Assembly (NCBI GenBank): GCA_031290815.1 | Contig: JAISLO010000016.1 | Coordinates: forward strand, 1-24,978 | Length of the DNA stretch: 24,978 nucleotides | Source: Synergistaceae bacterium | Lineage (GTDB): Bacteria > Synergistota > Synergistia > Synergistales > Synergistaceae | Direction: 5' to 3' | Shown: in pieces, positions 6,125-14,929 of the stretch | Layout: each line of letters starts with the position of its first letter | Numbering within the stretch: the first letter of the stretch is position 1 | Made by a program: the position numbers and the translations under genes | The notes under the pieces: generated by a model | What the model saw: only the letters and a program-made list of their open reading frames with translations | What the model was told of the DNA's origin: nothing | Database searches by the model: none

Positions 6125-7858
6125 TTATTTATTTACCGGGTCGATTCCAAGGGCTCTTACCATGCCGAAGAACACCTCCGTGTTGTCCATGACCCCCTTG
6201 AAGTAATCCGCGCCAGGGCCGGCTGCGGACAACGGCACGTCGTCGGCGGTGTGGACTTCGGAAGATTCGTTTGCAGGAATATTACCGATGTAGAGCGTGC
6301 CATGCGGAGCTCTGGCTGTGTTCCCTATTGCCGCGTCTCCCGACATGATCGCCGGAGATATCGGCTTGTCGTGAAATTTGAAATCCTCGTAGTAATCAGG
6401 GTGGTTTGCATATCCGATCGCGAGCGTCACGTCCGGCGCCGGGTTTTCGGGAAAGCCGTCGCCGTCGGCGTCGCCGAAGGTCGGGAAGATCGAGTCGGCG
6501 TAGGTGCGGACGGCCTCACGACCTGTCTTTCCATCCCGTTCGTGATATGTTCCGACTATGCTGATTCCGTGAGAGTGGTCGGCGGTCGATATGATCAGCG
6601 TGGATCCGTCCTTTTCCGCGAACCTGCGCGCGACCGCGATGGCCTTGTCGAATTCTATGGTGTCATAGGCCGAGCGCTCCCAGTCCATGGCGTGAAGCTG
6701 TTTATCTATGCAGGCGCCCTCGACCATCAGGAAAAAGCCGTTCTCGTTCTTGCTCAGGATATCGATGGCCTTTTCGGTCATCTCCATCAGATTCGGCTGA
6801 TTCGTCAGGCCGCCCAGCACCTCCGGATCCTTCAAGATCTCTCTGTCCAGGTAGACGTTCATATTGTCGAGGCCGAAGAGCCCGAGTATCTTGCCGCCCT
6901 TTGACGCGGCCAGTTCGGCGCGGTCGCTTGCGAAATCATACCCCTTCGCCTTGAACTCCTCTATCAGATTGCGATCGTCCTTGCGCTTAGAGCCGGCGAC
7001 GCTCTTGGGCAGAAACTGCCTGGAACCGCCGCCCAGCACGACGTCAGCCTTCAGCAGCTCTCCCGCGATGAAATTCTGCTCCGCGCGGCGGCGGGTGTGC
7101 GCGACCATCGCGGCCGGCGTCGCATCCGTGATATTGGACGTGGTCACTAAGCCGACCGACATGCCCCTGGTGCGTTTGACCAGCTCCGAGATGTTCTCGA
7201 CCTTGGGGTGCGCCAGCGGGTCGGGGTCTGAGTTCTCGTACACGCCCATTGCGTTGACGACGGACTTGTGTCCCGTCGCGTAGGCCGACGCGCTATTCGC
7301 GGAATCCGTGACGAGCGAGTCGTAGCCCGACGTGTTTATAAGCGCCGTCCCATCCCGCAGGAGCTCCATGTCGAGAAATCCGTCGTACTTCCCGTTGGTT
7401 ATGCCCTTCGACAGGATTCGGGCGATCTGCCTGCTGGCGAGCCCCATGCCGTCCCCGATGAAGAGGATGACATTCTTTGCCGTCTTTTTCTGAGGCGCAG
7501 CCACGGTGTAACTAACGCTTTTCTCATACTCCCTGCCGCTCGCCTTCGCTCTGGCCGAGACCTCGATCTTCCCAGGCTTTGTAAGCGTGACGTCGTTGAA
7601 CCTGTAACTGGAGAGCGCATCGCCCTTCTTTATTATGGGATCCTTGCCGAAGAACTCGGGAGCGCTCTTGCCGTCTATGAGCAGGACGATCTCGTCGGCG
7701 GCCGCGCCGCGAAGCTCGACCTCGATGTCAAACCTCTGTCCGGACAGGAACTTCGCCCTGTCGATGGGCAGCACTATAAGTTCCGCATCGACGGCCAGGG
7801 CCGCGGTGGAGAACAAAAGAAGAACACCTGCCGCCAATAGTGACTTTATACTCCGCAT
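6125..7858 (-). CDS. phoA: Periplasmic alkaline phosphatase
   Basis: A 577-residue secreted phosphomonoesterase. The signal peptide is MRSIKSLLAAGVLLLFSTAALA. Residues about 24-120 form an Ig-like beta domain not present in the short E. coli enzyme. The catalytic domain begins at NVILFIGDGMG (Asp 136 binds metal). The nucleophile serine lies in VTDSANSASAYATG (Ser 186). Further metal and phosphate ligands are seen in TTSNITDATPAAMVAHTRRR, MVEGACIDKQLHAMDW and STADHSHG. These enzymes need two zinc and one magnesium ion. An upstream in-frame ATG at 7876 is part of ATGGAGGTG, which is the Shine-Dalgarno of the ATG at 7858, so the later start is chosen. It heads an operon with three ABC-system genes, which suggests that zinc supply and the enzyme are co-produced. 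Confidence 0.9.
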   Translation of the reverse strand: MRSIKSLLAAGVLLLFSTAALAVDAELIVLPIDRAKFLSGQRFDIEVELRGAAADEIVLLIDGKSAPEFFGKDPIIKKGDALSSYRFNDVTLTKPGKIEVSARAKASGREYEKSVSYTVAAPQKKTAKNVILFIGDGMGLASRQIARILSKGITNGKYDGFLDMELLRDGTALINTSGYDSLVTDSANSASAYATGHKSVVNAMGVYENSDPDPLAHPKVENISELVKRTRGMSVGLVTTSNITDATPAAMVAHTRRRAEQNFIAGELLKADVVLGGGSRQFLPKSVAGSKRKDDRNLIEEFKAKGYDFASDRAELAASKGGKILGLFGLDNMNVYLDREILKDPEVLGGLTNQPNLMEMTEKAIDILSKNENGFFLMVEGACIDKQLHAMDWERSAYDTIEFDKAIAVARRFAEKDGSTLIISTADHSHGISIVGTYHERDGKTGREAVRTYADSIFPTFGDADGDGFPENPAPDVTLAIGYANHPDYYEDFKFHDKPISPAIMSGDAAIGNTARAPHGTLYIGNIPANESSEVHTADDVPLSAAGPGADYFKGVMDNTEVFFGMVRALGIDPVNK

Positions 7859-7906
7859 AAAACTCAACACCTCCATTATTTTTGGTGGGTTCAGATTACC
7901 ACCGAA

Positions 7907-7936
7907 TAATAATGAGAGTATTATGCCGAGGTAAAA
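7907..7936 (-). promoter_or_regulatory. Promoter of the phoA-ABC operon with an inverted-repeat operator candidate
   Basis: On the - strand TTTACC (7936-7931), an 18-base spacer and TATTAT (7912-7907) form a plausible promoter. Overlapping it at 7908-7924 is TAATACTCTCATTATTA, an inverted repeat with TAATA/TATTA arms and a 7-base centre. The length and AT-rich arms resemble Fur/Zur operators, though no exact consensus is met. A GGTGG/CCACC hairpin follows in the leader. Confidence 0.4.
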
Positions 7937-7975
7937 GTTCTGTAAATTAGGAAGGTCAGGCCAATCCGCAGCCGG

Positions 7976-10054
7976 TCACCAGCCTTCCCCTCCGCCGCCT
8001 CCTCCCCCTCCGTCTACGCTTCCGCCGCCGCCGAAACCGCCCCCGGTGAAGCCGCCGCCTCCGTCGCTCCCTGGGGCTGCGATCATCTCTTTCTTGTGTG
8101 TCGATATGGAGGATGAAATGTCACTCGACAGCCTGTCAGGGATGCGGCCCGTGTGACTCCAGGTGTAGTCGGAATCTTGCCATGTCGTGTCCCAATCCGG
8201 CTTGTACGAGGACTTTCTGAGAATATCCGAAAAGCTGTCCGTCCACGTCTCGGCGCAGTCCAGGGCGAAGGCGTACGGCAGAAGCTCCTCGAAGAGGCGC
8301 GGCGTCTCCTCCGGAGGGTAGAGCATGGCCAGCCTGCGCCGCTCGGCCGCCCCCATGTACATCACGAGTCCCTCGATCTCAGCCATCGCCCTGGTCCCCC
8401 GAGGGGTATAGGCGGGCAATATCCGCGAGAAAAAGGAACTGATCGCCAGAGCCGCCGCAAACCCGGCGCACATCACTATGTCGTACCTGTACGAGGTTAT
8501 AAGCACCGGGACGACGACCAGCGCCGCCGCGGCGAATTTCGCATATCGGCCAAGGAATATGGACAACCGCGAGATAGCCCTTTGCAGAGGAAGATAACGC
8601 GCGGCGTTTAAATAGGGAATAGCGCCGACGATATAACCTGCGGCGATCGGGAGCAGCCTCCATCCTAGCAGAAACAGAAACGGAGCGAGGAGCAGGATCC
8701 CCGCCCTTTTGTACCACGTGTTGGGGGTGTAAAATTCCATCCTCTTCTCCTCGTACGATGCTTGAAGGTTCTCCGACGCTTCGTTGAAATATGATCCGTT
8801 GTATTCGTTCAACGTGAGCCCTCTGGCCACGTTGCCGGAGAAGAGCGTCGTCAACAGGGAATGAAGCGGAGGGGATGCCGCGGCGAGATCGTCCTGTCTC
8901 TTGGATCTCTCGGCATCGTTGGCGGACTCCGTGGGTTTTATCCAGAGATCCCCCCTGTCATCCTCCTCGAACCGCAGGAAGCCTAAGACCGCGAGCTGCA
9001 TTATATCGGCGGCGAACACGTCGATGGTATATCTCGCATCCCTCAGGTAGCGGGCAAATCCGGGCTCTACTCCCCTTGGCGCCCTATAGAGCGGGATTAC
9101 GGTCCCCTTGGTGGGATCTCTCCCGATGACCAGCCACGCGCAGAAGTAGTACAGGAAGATCACCGACACAAGCAGGATGACAACGGTGATCTTGTTGGAA
9201 AAGATAAAACTCCACAAGGCATTCGCGCCTTCGTCTTCAGGTTTGGTCACGATGCCCTTGTTCCAACCGATGGCCACGGTCATCCCCTCGCCTGGGGCGA
9301 GCGTTCTCGTGGTCTCTATGTGACCGTCCTCACCGATGATAAAATCGCTCCCCCTTCCGCCCTTACGTCCAGTGAAGACCGCTCTCTTCAGCACATTCGC
9401 CCCTCCGGGCAGGCTCAATCTAAAGGATGCGTGATCTATGACGTAGGGCCAGTCAGTGCCGGTAACGTTCCAGTAGAGCTCGTCGAACCCGTCGTGGAAC
9501 AGCAGCCACCCAAGGGTGTCGTAGGTCAGGGTGAACGTATGGATGCCCTTTGATATAGTCCTCTCGGATCTTCCGATTCGTATTTCGACGCCGTCGAAGG
9601 TTTCTGTGACCGCAGCGCCCGTTCTCGCCCCGTCGATCAATGCCGAGAGCAGTTCGAACCGCGTGCGGCGGGACTTTCCGGCTTCATCCGTGTAGTTGGT
9701 CGGGATGGAGCGTATTATGCCATGCTTTATGTCGCTGCCGTCGACCTGAATTTTGATGTCCTCGGTTATCCGAACGGAGGCGTTGTTCCGCACCACCGCA
9801 GTGACGCTCATGTCCAGTATCTTCTCCGCGGATTCGGCCGGGCGCGCTGCCGCGATGGCAAAAAACATGGCGATTGCCGCGAGGCCAGCGAAAACTTTGA
9901 TGAAAGACCGATTTAACGACGTAAAATGGCTGAGGAGGATAGATCTTAAAGCCCGAAGGAGCCTGCCCTCCGAGACCGTTGAATCTCGTCCTGGCGATTT
10001 AATCGGCGTTTCCTCAAATAGGTAAGAGTCAGCCGGAACACGGTCAGTCATCAT
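7976..10054 (-). CDS. DUF2207 membrane protein with glycine-rich tail
   Basis: A 692-residue membrane protein. A basic N-terminal segment leads to a membrane or signal helix at about 52-72, followed by the extracytoplasmic DUF2207 domain (starts near ILDMSVTAVVRNNASVRITEDI; includes GIIRSIPTNY and YDTLGWLLFHDGFDELYWNVTG split by short loops). A second helix (VVILLVSVIFLYYFCAWLVI) is followed by a cytoplasmic part with two more hydrophobic regions. The C-terminus is GGGFGGGGSVDGGGGGGGGEGW-like, a low-complexity tail typical of this family. Function is unknown; genes of this family often sit beside lemA, as here, where lemA is divergent. The ATG at 10054 has GGGAGGAG close upstream, so a longer frame reaching 10336 is not used. 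Phosphatase promoter and gene follow downstream on the same strand. Confidence 0.85.
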   Translation of the reverse strand: MMTDRVPADSYLFEETPIKSPGRDSTVSEGRLLRALRSILLSHFTSLNRSFIKVFAGLAAIAMFFAIAAARPAESAEKILDMSVTAVVRNNASVRITEDIKIQVDGSDIKHGIIRSIPTNYTDEAGKSRRTRFELLSALIDGARTGAAVTETFDGVEIRIGRSERTISKGIHTFTLTYDTLGWLLFHDGFDELYWNVTGTDWPYVIDHASFRLSLPGGANVLKRAVFTGRKGGRGSDFIIGEDGHIETTRTLAPGEGMTVAIGWNKGIVTKPEDEGANALWSFIFSNKITVVILLVSVIFLYYFCAWLVIGRDPTKGTVIPLYRAPRGVEPGFARYLRDARYTIDVFAADIMQLAVLGFLRFEEDDRGDLWIKPTESANDAERSKRQDDLAAASPPLHSLLTTLFSGNVARGLTLNEYNGSYFNEASENLQASYEEKRMEFYTPNTWYKRAGILLLAPFLFLLGWRLLPIAAGYIVGAIPYLNAARYLPLQRAISRLSIFLGRYAKFAAAALVVVPVLITSYRYDIVMCAGFAAALAISSFFSRILPAYTPRGTRAMAEIEGLVMYMGAAERRRLAMLYPPEETPRLFEELLPYAFALDCAETWTDSFSDILRKSSYKPDWDTTWQDSDYTWSHTGRIPDRLSSDISSSISTHKKEMIAAPGSDGGGGFTGGGFGGGGSVDGGGGGGGGEGW

Positions 10055-10090
10055 TTCTCCTCCCTTCAAATTGGAACATATTGGATATTG

Positions 10091-10129
10091 TAGCATTTTG
10101 CTGTAAACTGCTGTTATACTATGCAGCAA
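10091..10129 (+). promoter_or_regulatory. lemA: lemA promoter with an overlapping inverted repeat
   Basis: TGTTATACT, an extended -10 (hexamer TATACT at 10115-10120), lies upstream of lemA; the -35 is poor (TAGCAT, 10091-10096). TTGCTG (10099-10104) and CAGCAA (10124-10129) are perfect inverted arms on either side of the -10, so a repressor could bind there. The same gap must also serve the divergent DUF2207 gene. Confidence 0.4.
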
Positions 10130-10154
10130 TTTGAGGCGAGGAGTGACGCGAGTG

Positions 10155-10715
10155 ATGAACCTAACCGTTTTCTTTGTTATATTCGCAGTTATCGTCATAC
10201 TGATCTTGCTCTGGGGAATAAAGATATACAACGGTCTGGTGCAGCTGTCCAACCTGAAGGACGAGGCCTGGAGCGGGGTTGACGTGCAGTTGAAGCGGAG
10301 GTTTGACCTCGTTCCGAACCTTGTCGAGACCGTCAAGGGTTACGCCGCGCACGAACGGAACGCCCTCCAGGCCGTGATCGAGGCCAGGTCAGCCGTTACC
10401 TCGGCCGGCGTTCAGAGGGATCGCATCGAGGCCGAGAACGCCCTGTCGTCCACGCTGCGCAGTCTGTTTGCGGTCGTTGAGAACTATCCGGCGCTGAAGG
10501 CGAACGAGGCTTTCGGATCGCTGCAGGCGGAGCTGTCGTCCCTGGAGAACGAACTGCAGATGGCCAGACGCTACTACAACGGGACGGTAAGGGATTTCAA
10601 CAGCGCCATTCAGAAGTTCCCGAACGTGATGATATCCAGACGCCTGGGCTACAGCGAGTCCCCATTCTTCGGCATCGACGAGGAATCCCGCGCGCCCGTT
10701 CAGGTCAAATTTTAA
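10155..10715 (+). CDS. lemA: LemA family protein
   Basis: A 186-residue protein with one N-terminal membrane helix (LTVFFVIFAVIVILILLWGI) and a long helical body. The family signature is clear: IYNGLVQLSNLKDEAWSGVD, then VQLKRRFDLVPNLVETVKGY and HERNALQAVIEARSAV. LemA proteins are exposed outside the cell with an N-out topology; their molecular role is not settled. The usual partner, a DUF2207 protein, is encoded divergently about 100 bases away. The start is uncertain: GTG at 10152 is eight bases from AGGAG (10139-10143) while ATG at 10155 is eleven bases away. A strong hairpin terminator follows 19 bases after the stop. Confidence 0.9.
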   Translation: MNLTVFFVIFAVIVILILLWGIKIYNGLVQLSNLKDEAWSGVDVQLKRRFDLVPNLVETVKGYAAHERNALQAVIEARSAVTSAGVQRDRIEAENALSSTLRSLFAVVENYPALKANEAFGSLQAELSSLENELQMARRYYNGTVRDFNSAIQKFPNVMISRRLGYSESPFFGIDEESRAPVQVKF

Positions 10716-10734
10716 AATCGGTATGAGCATAGAG

Positions 10735-10768
10735 AAAGCGCTCCCCTACTTGCTGAGGAGCGCTTTTT
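10735..10768. terminator. Bidirectional Rho-independent terminator
   Basis: AAAGCGCTCC (10735-10744) and GGAGCGCTTT (10757-10766) make a perfect 10-bp stem with a 12-base loop, running into a tract of five T on the + strand. On the - strand the stem is followed by TTTCTC. It sits between the convergent lemA and amidohydrolase genes and can end both transcripts. Confidence 0.85.
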
Positions 10769-10819
10769 CCGTTAAGCCGTGTCATGTCCTTCGGGGAGCG
10801 GCGCGCCAGGATGCGCCTG

Positions 10820-12427
10820 TCAGCCGCCGTATGTCTTTACGCCCTCCAGGTATGTGGCGCGTACCTTGACATCCTTCAGCTTCTGCGCATCGTCCTCGAA
10901 CGGGTTGTTCCCGAGTATCGCGAAGTCGGCGGATGCGCCCTCCGCTATGACTCCATAGCCATCCCAGCCTATCGCCCTGTAGGGGTTCCTGGTGTAGATC
11001 GTCAGCGCCTCATCCAGGGCAAGGGCTTGATCCTCCCTCGAGTATTTGAAAGGGACGCCGTCCGAGTCGGTCCTGCAAACAGCTACCCAGATTCCACGCC
11101 ACGGGTTTGGATTCTCCATGGGAGCGTCGCTCGAACCGGTCATGATCAGGCCGGAATCATAGAACCTGCGAAACTGATATGTCTGTCTCATGCGCTCTGG
11201 TCCAAGCCGTGAGGGGGCCATAAACCTGTCGGTGTATGTTTGAATGGGCTGTATATCGATCACGACCCCCAGCGAGACAAGGTCGTCGAGCTGTTCCGGA
11301 GGGCTCACTATGACGTGATTGAACCTGGGCGGCCGCCTCGGCCGTCCTCCAAGGCGCTCGTAAACCCTCTTGGCGACGCGTATGGCCTGGTCGGTGGCGG
11401 CATCTCCTATCATGTGGATCTGCACTTGTATATCCCTGCTGAATGCGGCGTACATCAGGTCGAACAGCTCTTCGTCGCTGTGATTGAGCTGTCCTTTGTT
11501 TCCCGGAGCGTCCGAGAAATCCGCCCTCAAAGCCGCTGTTCGCGCGCCAAGCGAGCCGTCTAAGAATATCTTGAGCCCCGCGTATTGTACGAACCTGTCG
11601 CCCAGCCCGCTGCGAAAGCTCATGCCCGGCAGCCTGTCGGCGTAGGTTATCACACGAATCGGCAGATCCCCGGAGTCGCGCATGTCCTGGAATATCGAAA
11701 TATCCTCCGGCAAACCGTAAAGGGGCGCGTCGCAGGCATGTACGGCCGTTACTCCCATGGAGGCGAGCATACCGCATCCCTTCACCGCCAGCGACTTTAT
11801 CCTCTCCCTGGTCTCGTGCTCTCTCTCTACGAGACTGAGGATGGGCCCCGGCGCTTCCTCGTTCAACACGCCAGTCGGAAGGCCGTCAGGGCCTCGGACC
11901 ACATTTGCGTCCCGCGAGTTCCACAGTCCGGACTCCTCCATGGCGATTCTTCCGGCCACGTGGGCATGGCCGCAGTATCTGGACACGATCACCGCCCGGC
12001 CGTTCGCTATGGAGTCGATCATATCCATCGTAGGTTGAATCGGCTTGGGCCAGAGAGTTTCGTTATAGCCGAAGGCCCTCACCCAATGAAACTCGGGATG
12101 TTCCTCTATGTGGGATTTCAGCGCCCCCAACAGCTCATCAATCGACGAGACGGCTGACAGATCCGTGTAGAGTTGGTTCTTGCAGTAGGCTGTCAGGTGG
12201 ATGTGCGCGTCGCTTATGCCTGGCATGACCAACGCGCCGCCTGCGTCTATCACATCGATTTTATGTCCGCAGGACGCCCGCGCCCTGGCCTCGACGTCAT
12301 TCAGCCCTCCGACAGCCCGAAATACCCCGCCTTCGACAAAAAACGCCTCGGCGGCCGGATTCGCCTCGTCTCCCGTCCAAATCCTCCCGCCGTGAACGAT
12401 CATGGGAACGCCTGGCTTCTGCCTCAA
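10820..12427 (-). CDS. YtcJ-like amidohydrolase (amidohydrolase family 3)
   Basis: A 535-residue cytoplasmic metal-dependent hydrolase. It begins with the small beta domain (MIVHGGRIWTGDEANPAAEA), then MPGISDAHIHL with the HxH metal motif at residues 75 and 77. A further KIFLDGSLGARTA block, QIHMIGDAATDQA with a metal histidine, and MTGSSDAPMENPNPW with the catalytic aspartate follow. The C-terminus AIGWDGYGVIAEGASADFAIL is typical of the superfamily. YtcJ relatives deacylate N-acyl amino acids or amides, but the true substrate is rarely known. The start is TTG at 12427, with AGGAGG nine bases upstream; an ATG eight codons in has no good Shine-Dalgarno. Last gene of the TRAP operon, 27 bases after the aminotransferase; the terminator lies about 50 bases beyond the stop. 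Confidence 0.85.
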   Translation of the reverse strand: MRQKPGVPMIVHGGRIWTGDEANPAAEAFFVEGGVFRAVGGLNDVEARARASCGHKIDVIDAGGALVMPGISDAHIHLTAYCKNQLYTDLSAVSSIDELLGALKSHIEEHPEFHWVRAFGYNETLWPKPIQPTMDMIDSIANGRAVIVSRYCGHAHVAGRIAMEESGLWNSRDANVVRGPDGLPTGVLNEEAPGPILSLVEREHETRERIKSLAVKGCGMLASMGVTAVHACDAPLYGLPEDISIFQDMRDSGDLPIRVITYADRLPGMSFRSGLGDRFVQYAGLKIFLDGSLGARTAALRADFSDAPGNKGQLNHSDEELFDLMYAAFSRDIQVQIHMIGDAATDQAIRVAKRVYERLGGRPRRPPRFNHVIVSPPEQLDDLVSLGVVIDIQPIQTYTDRFMAPSRLGPERMRQTYQFRRFYDSGLIMTGSSDAPMENPNPWRGIWVAVCRTDSDGVPFKYSREDQALALDEALTIYTRNPYRAIGWDGYGVIAEGASADFAILGNNPFEDDAQKLKDVKVRATYLEGVKTYGG

Positions 12428-12454
12428 ACCAGCATACCTCCTCTCATGGATCTC

Positions 12455-13633
12455 CTATAGCTTTTTAAGGGCTTTCTTCATGCACTCCATGGCCGATGTC
12501 AGATAATCCTTCTGTTTGCAGTATGCGATTCTGACAAACCCAGGGGTCTCGAACGCCTCTCCCGGCACGATCGCTACGCCGGCCTCCTCCATGATGTAGC
12601 TGCAGAGTTCGACGTCAGTCTTTTGAGCCCCCGCCGCGACGCGGGGAAATACGTAAAACGCGCCGTCCGGCACGACGATATCGAACTGCGGCATGTCCCT
12701 CAGATAGCCGATGACGAGATCGCGCCTCTCCCTATATTCCTTTATCATCCTGACTACATCGGGTTCGGCGTTCCTCAGGGCGTTCTCATAGCCGTACTGC
12801 GCGAAGGTGGTCGGGCTCGTGTTCAGAAACAGGTGAGTCCTGTTCGCGTGAGGAGTGACCCAATCCGGCATTGCCATATAGCCAACGCGCCAGCCCGTCA
12901 TCGAGTAGGTCTTCGACGCCGCCCCAACCGTTATGGTTCGCTCTCCCATTCCCGGGAGGGAACCTATGCTGATGTGCTCTCCGGCGTAGAGGAAACGCTC
13001 ATAGCATTCGTCCGACACGACTATCAGATCATGTTTTATGGCTATCTCGGCGATCCTCTCGATCACGTCTTTTCGCAGCACAGCGCCAGAGGGGTTGTTA
13101 GGGCTGTTCAATATCAGCATCCTGGTCTTATCGGTCACTGCCGCTTCGAGATCATCCGGATCGAGCAGGAAGCCGTTTTCGAACCTGCACGGCAGTTTTA
13201 CCGCCTTTGCGCCCGTCATCTCGCAGAGCGCAGGATATGACAGGAAACAAGGGACGGGCACTATGACCTCGTCCCCCCTGTTGAGTATCGTTATGGCCGC
13301 CGTCGACAGAGCGGCAGCCGCGCCGACTGTTATAAGTATGTCGGCCGGAGAAACGTCGATCTTGTTGTCCCTGGCCAGCTTTTTCGAGAGGGTGACGCGC
13401 AGTTCCTCGACCCCTCGCATATCGGCGTAGTGAACGAAACCGTCCTGGATCGCTTTGATGGCGGCGTCCTTCGCGGTCTGCGGCGAGTCGAAGTCCGGGC
13501 GTCCTATCTCGAGGTGATAGATGGTCCGCCCGCTCTTTTCGATCTTCGTGGCGAGGTCCAGGACATCCCTTATTCCGCCGCCCATCTTTATGCCGCTGAG
13601 TTTTTCGTTTGGCAGTTTCACTTTCTTTATCAC
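12455..13633 (-). CDS. Class I/II pyridoxal-phosphate aminotransferase
   Basis: A 392-residue PLP enzyme of fold type I, subgroup of aspartate/aromatic aminotransferases. Visible motifs are LEIGRPDFDSP near the N-terminus, NSPNNPSGAV at 176-185, the cofactor-binding SDECY at 207-211, and SKTYSMTGWRVGY at 240-252, where Lys 241 should form the Schiff base and Arg 249 is conserved. FVRIAYC near the C-terminus carries the substrate carboxylate arginine. It would move an amino group between an amino acid and a 2-keto acid; which one cannot be read from sequence. The start is GTG with AGGGG nine bases upstream, 12 bases after the dctM stop. Position between a transporter and a deacylase suggests it acts on imported amino acids. 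Confidence 0.9.
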   Translation of the reverse strand: MIKKVKLPNEKLSGIKMGGGIRDVLDLATKIEKSGRTIYHLEIGRPDFDSPQTAKDAAIKAIQDGFVHYADMRGVEELRVTLSKKLARDNKIDVSPADILITVGAAAALSTAAITILNRGDEVIVPVPCFLSYPALCEMTGAKAVKLPCRFENGFLLDPDDLEAAVTDKTRMLILNSPNNPSGAVLRKDVIERIAEIAIKHDLIVVSDECYERFLYAGEHISIGSLPGMGERTITVGAASKTYSMTGWRVGYMAMPDWVTPHANRTHLFLNTSPTTFAQYGYENALRNAEPDVVRMIKEYRERRDLVIGYLRDMPQFDIVVPDGAFYVFPRVAAGAQKTDVELCSYIMEEAGVAIVPGEAFETPGFVRIAYCKQKDYLTSAMECMKKALKKL

Positions 13634-13645
13634 GCTAGAAAACCC

Positions 13646-14929
13646 CTATCTCATAAAAAAATTGACCAGCGTCATGCTGATCGCCGGAAAGTATGTGAAC
13701 AGCATCAGGCATACTGTCATGACTCCAACAAGCGGGAATATCTCTTTTGATATGTTGTCCATGCGCTCTCCCGACACAGCGGAGGCCACGAAAAGGTTCG
13801 CGCCGTAGGGAGGCGTTATAAACCCTATGGCCAATGCCACTGTCATGACGAGGCCGAAGTGAACGGGATCGACCCCGAGGTCCTTCATAACGGGAAGGAA
13901 TATTGGCGTCAGTATTATCATCGAGGAGATGTTGTCTATGAAACAACCGATTATGAGCAGCATTATGTCGACAAGCAGGAGGATGACATACTTCGAGTCG
14001 GAGATACCAACTATCCATGCTCCGATCTTGATCGGTATTTCCTCCATTGTCAGGTATTTCGCGAACGCCATGGACAGGCCCAGCATGAATGTCGTGGCTC
14101 CATTGACGACCACTGTGTCCTTCAAAGCGTCGCACAGCGTGCGGAAGTCGAGCTCTTTATAAATGAACTTTCCTACCAGCATGGCGTAAACCACGCCGAC
14201 CACCGCGGCCTCCGTTGGGGTGAATATGCCTCCGTAAATGCCGCCCAATATTATCACTGGCACCATCAGTGCCCAGAATGCGTCTTTAAAGCTCAGGAGC
14301 AGATTTCTAAGCCCCATTTGTTTGTCTGAACACGGATAGTTTCTCTTCTTGGCCACGAAGTGAGCGTACACCATGAGCGAGAAGCCGATCATGAGCCCGG
14401 GGATTACGCCGGCCATGAACATTTCGCCGACAGACGCCCCAGAGACCACTCCATATATTACGAAGGGTATGGACGGAGGTATGATGACACCTATGGATCC
14501 GGCGGCAGCCGAAAGCGCGGCCGCGAATGGCCCGCCGTAATGTTTTTCCTTCATCGCGGGAATCATGAACGATCCTATGGCGGAGACAGTGGCTGGTCCA
14601 GACCCTGAGATCGCGGCGAAGAACATGCAGGCCACGACAGTCACCATCGCGAGAGCCCCTATCATGAAGCCGACGAGGCTCTCAGCGAAGCTGACGATTC
14701 TGCGGGATATTCCTCCGTAGCTCATCATCGACCCAGCGAGCATGAAGAACGGTATCGCCAGAAGCGGGAAGGTGTCTATCCCAGTAAACGCGTTCTGGGC
14801 GATCATCGTCAGAGGGGTCGAGCTGAAGACGCACATGGTCACAGCCGTCGCGAGTCCCAGCGATATGCCGATCGGGAGCGTGATAATCAGGAAGATGGCA
14901 AGCAGTGCCATTAAGAGTGCTACGTCCAT
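13646..14929 (-). CDS. dctM: TRAP transporter large permease, DctM family
   Basis: A 427-residue integral membrane protein with about 12 hydrophobic segments. It has the family features FPLLAIPFFMLAGSMMSYGG near residue 60, then SGSGPATVSAIGS, the PPSIPFVIYG loop, FTPTEAAVVGV, and LPVMKDLGVDPVHFGLVM near the C-terminus. DctM is the sodium-coupled transport subunit of TRAP systems, working with DctQ and the binding protein DctP. The ATG shares its first base with the last base of the dctQ TAA stop (TAATG), so the two are translationally coupled. Confidence 0.95.
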   Translation of the reverse strand: MDVALLMALLAIFLIITLPIGISLGLATAVTMCVFSSTPLTMIAQNAFTGIDTFPLLAIPFFMLAGSMMSYGGISRRIVSFAESLVGFMIGALAMVTVVACMFFAAISGSGPATVSAIGSFMIPAMKEKHYGGPFAAALSAAAGSIGVIIPPSIPFVIYGVVSGASVGEMFMAGVIPGLMIGFSLMVYAHFVAKKRNYPCSDKQMGLRNLLLSFKDAFWALMVPVIILGGIYGGIFTPTEAAVVGVVYAMLVGKFIYKELDFRTLCDALKDTVVVNGATTFMLGLSMAFAKYLTMEEIPIKIGAWIVGISDSKYVILLLVDIMLLIIGCFIDNISSMIILTPIFLPVMKDLGVDPVHFGLVMTVALAIGFITPPYGANLFVASAVSGERMDNISKEIFPLVGVMTVCLMLFTYFPAISMTLVNFFMR

